Shown one piece after another: positions 37,717-37,989 of a stretch of 37,989 nt of DNA. The position numbers and the translations under genes were made by a program. How positions within the stretch are numbered: the stretch's first letter is position 1; each line of letters begins with the position of its first letter. The stretch covers positions 1-37,989 of the forward strand of contig JAFGMQ010000002.1 in assembly GCA_016927455.1 (NCBI GenBank), in the 5' to 3' direction. The notes below the pieces were generated by a model. That model saw only the letters and a list, made by a program, of their open reading frames with translations, made no database searches and was not told the origin of the DNA. Source of the stretch: Deltaproteobacteria bacterium. GTDB taxonomy: Bacteria; Desulfobacterota; DSM-4660; Desulfatiglandales; Desulfatiglandaceae.

Positions 37717-37853
37717 GCTTTTCAGCTTCTTTGACAGTAGTCCCTGTCGTTTTATGTGGTGTGTAATGAGCCACATGTGCAGGTGGATTTCAATCTGGAT
37801 AAGTATGGGTTTTAGAAGTAGGTAGAATTGATTTCAGGGATCGCTTTTTCTCC
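37699..37853. repeat. Diverged direct repeat, copy 2
   Basis: See copy 1; begins at the hicB' truncation point. Confidence 0.8.
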
Positions 37854-37904
37854 TTGCACAAGTCCTGCTACTTTGGTATTTAAAACAGTGTTTTTCAAAC
37901 CTTT

Positions 37905-37989
37905 GCCTGGGTGGCGGAATAGGTAGACGCAAGGGACTTAAAATCCCTCGGAGCTTAGCTCTGTACGAGTTCGATTCTCGTCCCAGGCA
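37905..37989 (+). tRNA. tRNA-Leu (anticodon TAA)
   Basis: GCCTGGG...CCCAGGC-A acceptor; anticodon arm GGGA-CTTAAAA-TCCC; long variable arm; TTCGATTC T-loop; ends at last base of window. Confidence 0.95.

Overview
The window is a nearly contiguous flagellar and chemotaxis supercluster. Gene content and order look like a Desulfobacterota/deltaproteobacterium-type genome, but that taxonomic guess is inference.

Plus strand, in order: motA, two tandem motB paralogues, fliL, fliM, fliN, fliO, fliP, fliQ, fliR, flhB, flhA, flhF, flhG, fliA, two small ORFs, flgF, flgG, flgA, flgH, flgI, flgJ (rod-binding domain only), flgM, flgN, cheA, cheR, cheD, HDOD, cheY, cheX, cheB, flgK, flgL, a secreted three-repeat protein, a second cheD-like gene and a small Cys-rich protein. 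A minus-strand unit cheW > mcp > HDOD and a DUF456 membrane protein follow. The right end is accessory: brnT/brnA toxin-antitoxin, an attC-like palindrome, a truncated hicB, two diverged ~155-bp direct repeats, and a tRNA-Leu(UAA) ending at the last base.

Promoters readable by eye: two sigma-54 sites (before motA and before flgF), sigma-28 sites before flgM and before cheW-mcp, and a sigma-28-like site pointing leftward between flgN and cheA.

Best second-look items: a MotB paralogue lacking the ion-binding Asp; a chemoreceptor with a zinc-binding CZB-like motif on the predicted periplasmic side; CheA with a large N-terminal extension and an MshEN-like segment; a large insertion in FlgL; the possible sigma-28 antisense RNA; and the accessory tail with its attC-like site. 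Nothing was checked by database search.
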